Of a stretch of 64,000 bases of DNA, positions 53,084-64,000 are shown piece by piece. How positions within the stretch are numbered: the first letter of the stretch is position 1; each line of letters opens with the position of its first letter. The position numbers and the translations under genes were made by a program. Origin of the DNA: Scylla paramamosain (lineage: Eukaryota; Arthropoda; Malacostraca; Decapoda; Portunidae); assembly GCF_035594125.1 (NCBI RefSeq), contig NC_087167.1, positions 1,931,001 through 1,995,000 on the forward strand, in the 5' to 3' direction. The notes below the pieces were generated by a model that worked only from the letters and a program-made list of their open reading frames with translations, did no database searches and was not told where the DNA came from.

Positions 53084-54229
53084 AGAAAGAGAAACAGACA
53101 GACCGGCGGGCAGACAGACAGGTAGGTAATTAGATTAGAAATGAAGCTAATTACAAACGGCCTTGTTACATGCCCGCTGTTGTTTGTTATTTTTTGCGTG
53201 TTTTTCAAAGTGTTTTATTCATATTTACCATTTCCTAAGAAAACCGTGAAATGGTGTTTAATTTTTGTTCGGTTTTTAGTATGGCAAGAAAATCCCAGCA
53301 CGTAGAAAAAAAATGCATATTTATACATCATACAATCTTATGCAGGTACAACTTACACAATGCGACAATTATATAAGTATCTGTTTTCGTATAATTTCGC
53401 AATGTTACAAACGATTATAACTTAGAGGTACAAGCTGCACAGTTAAAGCAAGTCCAAGTGATGCTATCTATTTCTAATTATGAAAAGTTGGCGCTGTGGT
53501 ATCGCTCTCAAAATACCCATTAATGTTTTGTAGCCAGCCGGGTTTTACATGACTCTCATTAAACCCGTGATACACAAACTTCAGGCCTCCCTAGACCCTC
53601 CTCCCTACCTACCCTTCCCATAAGCCTTTCCCACTACCTAACAGATTAATGATTATAATGAACGGTGAAGGCTATACATACACACGCACGAGCACACACA
53701 CACTCACACACACAGGCGTAAGGGATCTAATATTTATAGCATACTCATAATCCGTGAAACCCGTGATATCACTCTTACTCCTGTCGACACAACAAAGCAG
53801 CAACACAACATTACTATTCACCTGCTAATTAGTAACTCAACGCATTTACACATCAGAATAAAACCCATAACAAGAACCAACCAGTGAAACGTGGTGTACC
53901 TGACGCACAAAGTTTTATTAGGGCTTTATTTATTTATGTATTTAACTTTGTTTTAATCTTTTATCTATCTTTACGAACTCCAGCAGTATCTACTTGTCAG
54001 CGCTGAACTAAGTGAATGTGATGTCTCGTGTATTGGTTTGTTATGCATCTCATTTAGGAGTACATTAACTTGTCAAATGAAACTGAACCATACTGTCAAT
54101 TCAATGCCCCTTTTGTTATTTACATTATCTTCATGCATGTTTTTTTTTTCTTTTTAGCAGAAATGGTAGATGGGAGAAGGTCATGTTAAAAAAAAATAAG
54201 ATGTCAATTACAAAGAAGTCTAAAACTGA
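53084..54229. other. 1.1 kb unique sequence
   Basis: AT-rich. Short (CAGA) units at 53092-53122 and CA units at 53680-53715. No gene recognised. Confidence 0.5.
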
Positions 54230-54470
54230 AACATTTTGTTACTCAAAGTCGGAGTGTAAACTACTGTTTGTATCTAGCAGACCTCGGAAAGTTAATGAAA
54301 AGAAATGTCTGTTCTAAGTTCGTATCAAGAAGACAGTTGCTAGGAAGCCTAGAAATATAAATATTTTGCTTGAAAGATGAAGTTACGAAGGAATTTTTTA
54401 CATCCAGCAGATACAACAGGATAATGAAAAGAAATGTTTTGTTCTTAGTCATAGTCGTGAGTTGCTAGAG
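54230..54470. repeat. Diverged tandem duplication, period about 125-130
   Basis: 54230-54343 and 54356-54468 share atc-agcag, taatgaaaagaaatgt (54293, 54422), gttctaag/gttcttag and gttgctag (54336, 54461). Confidence 0.7.
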
Positions 54471-54776
54471 TCTAAATAGAGAATGATTTAGTTGCCTAAA
54501 GTGAAAGGATTAAATACGGAGGGCCACCCCATAGCAGCTCTGACTTGATCCATAAGTTGCTTAGGACTTGAGTAATCTACTTGCCCAAGAAGGGCAACTT
54601 AGCGCTGGACTTAGCACAACTTACGGCAAGATTTATTGGAGATACGCACAAGCTAATCAAGAAAACTTATGCAACACCAAAATAGTTAAAGTTACTGTGA
54701 GCGAAATTAAGGAGCCTTAGACGCTGCCAGGTAATGAAGCTCCGAAAGAAATAAGCTGTAAACACAATTTTTTCAA
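54471..54776. other. Unique spacer
   Basis: No gene recognised. Confidence 0.5.
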
Positions 54777-54959
54777 AACCGCTCGATAATATAACATCCA
54801 CTCTTTAGAACCCCTCGACGATATTACACCGAATCTTTAGAACGGTTCTGAAATTTAATCCTAAAAGATATGGAACCGTTTGATATTATAACACCAGACC
54901 AATAGATCAAAACCAATAGACTATTAGAACCACCGTAAAATAAACCATCATAGTATTCG
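54777..54959. repeat. Degenerate 32-bp minisatellite
   Basis: Units starting AAC(C/G): 54777-54808, 54809-54840, 54841-54873 (33), 54874-54905, a 22-bp shortened unit 54906-54927, and 54928-54959. Shared pattern AACC-nnnGA-ATATTA-ACACC-n-TTAG. Confidence 0.7.
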
Positions 54960-55633
<674 letters not shown>

Positions 55634-55703
55634 TACCTTCCTCCCTCCATTCCTCATCAGACTCATGACTCCTGCAACTGCCCAGCAACATGTGATATAT
55701 TTA

Positions 55704-55734
55704 TTGTTCTTCATCCTTTTCTTCACAGGTAATG
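55704..55734 (+). other. Juxtaposed 3'/5' splice-site motif
   Basis: ttgttcttcatccttttcttcacag joined to gtaatg at 55728|55729. Strong acceptor, weaker donor than the 21860 site. Same strand. Confidence 0.2.
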
Positions 55735-55812
55735 TCATACCAGGTGCTGTTTATGTTACACAGGACTGTTTGCTATATATCATACTTACCGTTTAAAATG
55801 AGCTAAGAATTT

Positions 55813-56066
<254 letters not shown>

Positions 56067-56067
<1 letters not shown>

Positions 56068-56399
56068 TCATCATTATTATCATAATGAATTTGCATAAGT
56101 TTACAGCTTCTCTGCCTCGCCGTGTAATGTTACAATGCTGTGCCTCAAAATGGTATACGCCACATTTGCTTCTCCTTGCAGAAAACAGAATAGCAGAATA
56201 AGCAGAGCTGAAAATATTTACTTTCTCGCACGCTGACAACCACGTCCTCGCTGCGTAATTGAGGCATTAAACATACTTTCCTTTGCACTCAAGCTCGCCT
56301 CGCATTTTACACAGCATCACTAATGATATACGTATGTAGGCACATACATAATACGCTCCTCAGGCATCCAAAGAAACTCTATATATCGCTCGAGATAAA

Positions 56400-56405
<6 letters not shown>
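56067..56405. other. Unique spacer
   Basis: No gene recognised. Confidence 0.5.

Positions 56406-56473
<68 letters not shown>
56406..56473. repeat. (CA)n microsatellite
   Basis: About 34 units. Confidence 0.95.
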
Positions 56474-56476
<3 letters not shown>

Positions 56477-56880
56477 CTAACCCAAGAAAAAGGCATTATT
56501 AGAGATCTTTACCACATGATATCGACTTGAAATGACTTTACTACGAGTCAGCAAAAGGTAGTAGTGGTGTATTACATAATAATAATAGTGGTATATTACA
56601 TAATAACAATACGAGGGAAAAGTTCCAGTAGTCTACATGCTCTCTGTTAGTCCCGAGGGTGTGTTACTCAGTTCACAGACCAACAAAGACAGCGCCTTCC
56701 CCCTCAAGGCACGTACGCTCTCGCATTCACAAAAAGAAATTCTTGTGTCCTATGTAGTTCTCTACTCACAAAGGTGGAATATGTAGATGTCTCTTGTCTT
56801 AAAGTTTATCTAATTTACTTCATTCCCCGCCTGCCTGCTGTCAAAGAACTCAGATTTCGTCTGTGCAATATTCTTTTCCC
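56474..56880. other. Unique spacer
   Basis: A short duplication (gtggt-gta-ttacataataa) at about 56565-56608. No gene recognised. Confidence 0.5.
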
Positions 56881-57212
56881 TGCATCACCATCTCCGCTTG
56901 CCACGTTTCTTTGTTCCATCATCTCTTAGCATTTCATTATCCACCTCATCCCTGCATTCCATTCCTCACCATCTAGTTATTCACGTTATCCACCTCAGGC
57001 CTGCATCCCATGTTCCCAGCATCTAGTTATCCACCTTATCCCCTCATCTCGCTATCCACGTTTCTCAATCCAGCATTTTATCTCCCAGCATCTAGTTTAT
57101 CATTATTTCTACCTCTTCTCATCCACGTTTCTTAGCGTGGAATCCCAGCTTCCTGTATTTTTTCATCCACATTATCTCTGCCTCTTCTCATCCACGTTTC
57201 TCATCCCGGCAT
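56881..57212. repeat. Degenerate minisatellite, units about 50-69 bp
   Basis: Recurring boxes: atctagtta/ttt (56971, 57021, 57090), tatccac, and cctcttctcatccacgtttct (57112-57132 and 57181-57201), with related ccacgtttct at about 56901 and 57056. Confidence 0.75.
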
Positions 57213-59150
<1,938 letters not shown>

Positions 59151-60861
59151 TCATCCACGCCCTAACAACAAAACCCTATTACTGGGTGCCATAAAATGAG
59201 GGTGAGGGCGGGCGAGGCCTCACACCACGCCTGGCCCAATCAGAGTCCAGGGTTACTGTGTTTATCCAAGTTCTTTCATGTAATTAGCTGATCTCATTTT
59301 TACCCTTCACATCACCAAAGTTAACATGACTCGCTCTCAAAAGAGGGAAAATTTTCTTTTAAGCTTTCCTCCCTCATCTTTTCTTTTGTGAATATTAGCC
59401 GGGAAATAATGAGAGGCTGTAGCGAGAGTTTGAAGTGCAAAACATCCCACGACCAAAGAACAAATAGGCTTAATGACTCTACTCTTCAGGGGGATTCGAG
59501 GGGGTTGGCATCAGCGCCTTGTGTGCTTTGTGCTGGAGTACGATTATGAAGCATACTTCTTTCATCATACTTTTTTTGGGGGGAGGGACTAGTTTTTCAT
59601 TTTTTTTTTCTTTCTCTCGTTTTCATCATCAGCGCCTCACGTGGAGTGCGCTCCTGACGAGACATGTTTTTTTTTTTTTTTTTATCTGGTCTTTCATTTT
59701 CAATTTTCTTTTCTACTCGTTTTCATCAAGTTCCACATTTTTTTCTTCTTTACCTCTCTCTTTCCTTTCTCTCTTTCTTTTCCCCCTTCCAATCTCTCCT
59801 TCCTTCCTTCTTTCCCTCCTTCTATCTTATCTCCCTTCCTTCTCTTGATCCTCCTCGTATAGTCACGGCCAGTGGTCGAGTATCATATTACACTGACGTA
59901 TATCCTCAGTGTTCAGTCCTCTTCCCTCAGTATTAAGTCCTTTGCTCTGCGAAGAATCCATCAATTGGCAGGTGTTGTAAAGAAGATTGCCAACAGGTCA
60001 AAGATCTCAAGATTGAGGGGGACACACGCAAGTCAGTGGAAGAGAGCACCGGTGGTTACTTACGACCCCGACTGTAGCGCTAGCAAGAAGTAACCTGAGC
60101 GTTCTCGGCCCAATGATTTCCACGTAAACAATAATTATCCTTTTTGCATCGTTTCAAAAGAGAACCAAACGAACACTCAAGCTGGGTAAAATTTTTCAGG
60201 TTAATACTGGAAAGAGTCTCACATACACATTGATATCGATCACTTACAATATCAGCAAAAAAAAAAAAACTAAAGGACTAATTCTTACTCGTGAAAGGGC
60301 AGAGGAACAACAACTGCATCACAAAGGAAAACAAAGAAAAAAAATAAGATCTGTCGAGACAATAACGCGGCCGTCTGCGATAATTCATAATATCTAATTT
60401 AGTCTACGGGCTGCAGGACAACGACGGGGGCTCCGGTACCGCCAAGTGGAGTGCGCCAAAGGTGTCTACGATAAATCATGGTATGAGGTAGTACGAGCAC
60501 ACTACCTCGCTTCCCCCATAGATGTAGTGCTAGGCAGTGACAGAATAATGCGCGGCCCTTAACTTAACGAGAGGCGCAACAAGGGTGAAGGGACCAGTTA
60601 ATTTCCCCTCCTATTTGTCTCAGGCAAGATTATGTTCACTTCAACACGCAATACTTGCAGTCTCCCTCACTTACCATTGAAAGCCCCCTTCCTTTTACAA
60701 TACTCTATCATCTCCTCCTTCTTGTCTGTTTCCACTTCTTCCTCCTCCTGCTCCTCCTCTTCCTCCTGCTCCTCTTATTCCAAATCTGAGTGTACGCCTC
60801 ACCAGCCATCTCCTCCCTAACCTAAACCCCCCAAGAGCTTAATCCCTCTTCTACGTCTTAA
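59151..60861. other. 1.7 kb mostly unique sequence
   Basis: GC-rich at 59195-59260 with a CCAAT box (59236-59240). Pyrimidine-rich at 59650-59850. A 21-bp duplication at 59904-59924/59925-59945. Perfect 8-bp stem GAGGTAGT/ACTACCTC with 8-nt loop at 60485-60508. No gene recognised. Confidence 0.5.
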
Positions 60862-60911
60862 TCCTCCTCCTCCTCCTCCTCCTCCTCCTCCTCCTCCTCC
60901 TCCTCCTCCTC
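60862..60911. repeat. (CTC)n microsatellite
   Basis: About 16 units. Confidence 0.93.
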
Positions 60912-61437
60912 TTTACGCCGCTACCACTGCCAGGCTAATACCACTACCATTCACCAACACCATCCATTGCCTCCCCCTTCCAAACATGCCATATTCCTCC
61001 GCCATATTTTGTCCAGTAATCCTGCGCTCTGTTACACACAATTCACACACACCCATATACCCACCCACACACAACTAACTACAATTCTCGCCATATAATC
61101 CACCCATAACCTAGAGCCAGGAAGACCCTCACCCTGAACCTAACTCGCTGCGTTCCTCCACCGCCGCCCAAATAGCTAAGAGTGCGCCCAATCTGGATTC
61201 ATGAATACTAATCTTCCCTACAAGTCACAGTTTCAAAAGTGTAATTGAAAATGTGGCGTATCTAAGAGTGAGCACAATTACTCATATAAATGTAAAGTGT
61301 CTTTCCGTCTTCCCTCTTTCCCTACTTCTTCTCCTCTCACTCCTTTGCTTCCTCATCCTCCTCTCCTTCCGCCTACAAACAGTCGTTATTTTCTTCTTGC
61401 TTACGTCCTTCTTTTATAAAGGTTGTTCATATACTCC

Positions 61438-61438
<1 letters not shown>
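60912..61438. other. Unique sequence
   Basis: C-rich then pyrimidine-rich. No gene recognised. Confidence 0.5.

Positions 61439-61439
<1 letters not shown>

Positions 61440-61483
<44 letters not shown>
61440..61483. repeat. (GT)n microsatellite
   Basis: About 22 units. Confidence 0.95.
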
Positions 61484-62310
<827 letters not shown>

Positions 62311-62562
62311 GGGAGATATTTAAAAGAACCAACTCAACGTAACAAACAATTAATTAACGTTATGGCCATAATGATGATGAAAAATTAAGCTATATCAAAC
62401 CCCCTCTCCGTTTCTTTACAGACATAAGTTTTCTCCTTTTATTTTCCTCTTCATTTTATACACAAGCTTTTTTTTTCTTTTTTCTTAATTCTTACTATGT
62501 ATATATTCCTCTTCTTTCACATTATATATGCAAAATCCTATAAATCTCTAATCCACGTCCTC

Positions 62563-62633
62563 CTCGTCCTCCTCCTCCTCCTCCTCCTCCTCCTCCTCCT
62601 CCTCCTCCTCCTCCTCCTCCTCCTCCTCCTCCT
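62563..62633. repeat. (CTC)n microsatellite
   Basis: About 23 units with one CGT interruption; CTT/CTC tail to about 62660. Confidence 0.93.
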
Positions 62634-62778
62634 CTTTCTTCTTCTCCTCCTTCTCCTTCTCATCTTAATCCCGTCCTCTATGTTGACTATTGTGAGCAGG
62701 TTTACATATTAAGGAGAGTGGAAGATGTGGAAGGAGATTAGGGCAGGCGTGAGGACCCGTATAGACCAGCATAATACC

Positions 62779-62984
<206 letters not shown>

Positions 62985-63593
62985 TATCAGGCATTACAAT
63001 CAAGCCGTCGACTGCTTCAAACATAAGCTGACTGATGCAGATTCGACTATCAATATTGATATGAAACAGCAGGAAACAGCGACAGTGCAGTGCTGCGAGA
63101 CCAGGCGATGTGACAGCTTGGTGAGGTCCGTGCAAGGAGGGAAGGAGTGACGGGGAAGGCAGCGGCACCAGGTGGGAAAGGGAGCGCCACTACCACGAGC
63201 ACGATGAAGAATAATTCGGAGGAAAATGAATGCCGCATCCTACCTACCGCTATGTAGAAACTGGACTGCTTCATTCTCTCTGCGTAATTCGTGAAACACA
63301 GGCAGCGGTGGAGGATGTGGACTGGAGACGGAGCGACAGCCAGCCTCAGGGACACACAGGCACGAGGGAAATTTACCGGCCACAAATAATTAGATGTACC
63401 TACTCTTTATTTTATGCGTATAACCCTCTTGGTGGAATTTTAATATGTCCACCACTTTGACTCGCCTGAATGCCAACGGTACCCTGATGTTATATATTTT
63501 TCAAGTCCTCAGTGCCTTTGTTTTAGATGGCCGTAATGTCAAATGATGCAGCGCTCATCTCAACTACTTCTAACAACTGTGATATATGTTGTT
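62985..63593. other. Unique sequence
   Basis: GC-richer at 63080-63380. Short frames without recognised domains. Confidence 0.5.
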
Positions 63594-63720
63594 GGGGTTT
63601 TTAAGGTCGTTCCGTGATTCTAATGGTAGTTTAACGAGGGTTTTGTACTAGCATTAAGGAAAAACGCACACGAGGATCCTAATGTTGGGGTGGCGTTTGG
63701 AAGTAGTACAATGGTTCTTA
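63594..63720 (+). repeat. Interspersed repeat family A, copy 8
   Basis: ccgtgattctaatggtagtt, taacgaggg, aaaaacgcacac and gtggcgtttggaagtagt follow the block order of the reference copy. Confidence 0.55.
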
Positions 63721-63968
63721 TTAGAGTCAAATATTTTTCTAGAATACTCGTACAGGCTCAGGTCTCACTGGTGTGGCTGGAACATTAATTGCACCATGAG
63801 CCGCAGAATTTAATTAGTACAGCTGGCGTACGGTCGACAAACACGAATAGCACACTTTTTTTTCTTGGTCTGTTAATACCTTTTTTTTTTTTTCACACAC
63901 CTACAACAACGGTGCCTGTGTTGCTCCTGATTACAAGTCGAAGGTACCTTTAGGAGAAAAAATATAAC

Positions 63969-63972
<4 letters not shown>
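63721..63972. other. Unique sequence
   Basis: T runs near 63857 and 63882-63893. No gene recognised. Confidence 0.5.

Positions 63973-64000
<28 letters not shown>
63973..64000. repeat. (CT)n microsatellite, cut by window end
   Basis: At least 14 units; continues outside the window. Confidence 0.95.

Noticed and set aside
60484..60509. tgaggtagta, identical to the let-7 5' end
   Set aside because: It forms a short stem directly with actacctc across an 8-nt loop, so a 22-nt mature RNA would run through the loop. No 60-70 nt precursor fold and no match beyond the first ten bases.

Overview
This window looks like intergenic or deep-intronic DNA from a decapod crustacean, possibly a crab. Three things suggest this: extreme microsatellite density, many long perfect (AG/CT)n, (AC/GT)n and (AT)n arrays, and an interspersed repeat of a type I associate from memory with decapod genomes (unchecked). 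By my tally about 6.4 kb (about 10%) is dinucleotide array alone. Triplet arrays ((AGG)n, (AAT)n, (ACC)n, (GTA)n), tetranucleotides and kilobase-scale purine-only or pyrimidine-only stretches come on top.

I find no complete protein-coding gene, tRNA, rRNA, CRISPR array or operon. Nearly all long open frames are translations of simple repeats (SLSLSL, RERERE, VCVCVC, HTHTHT, IYIYIY, poly-Leu). A few short stretches look exon-like (1742-1974, 30574-30700 and 42005-42082 on +; 34789-34808 on -; 11641-11929 on +, apparently frame-broken). None has a domain I recognise and all are low confidence. A near-perfect recursive-splice (ratchet) motif at 21860/21861 on + would fit a very long intron of a + strand gene.

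Layout. 0-12 kb: a family-B repeat beside (TA)n, CT/AG arrays, a 1.2-kb polypurine block (8.4-9.6 kb) and a cryptic four-unit tandem repeat (10.68-11.27 kb). 12-14 kb: the least repetitive stretch. 14-38 kb: dense arrays, often as facing complementary pairs (CT...AG, AC...GT), with family-A copies, a second family-B copy and a 48-bp duplication. 38.6-40.3 kb: a 1.7-kb polypyrimidine block. 41-53 kb: arrays, a 192-bp TA-flanked foldback element (44.15-44.34 kb), a G-quadruplex motif (51.2 kb) and a four-part array ending in about 165 bp of TA. 53-57.2 kb: a 68-bp hAT-like element with a perfect 8-bp target duplication, and three degenerate tandem repeats. 57.9-59.15 kb: a polypurine block containing a perfect 299-bp (GA)n, the longest array. 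59-64 kb: unique sequence between further arrays and a last family-A copy.

There is no gene set that works together here. The interest lies in repeat biology: eight copies of one unclassified interspersed repeat, two miniature DNA transposons, several cryptic minisatellites, and a few possible splicing or regulatory signals that need transcript or conservation data.
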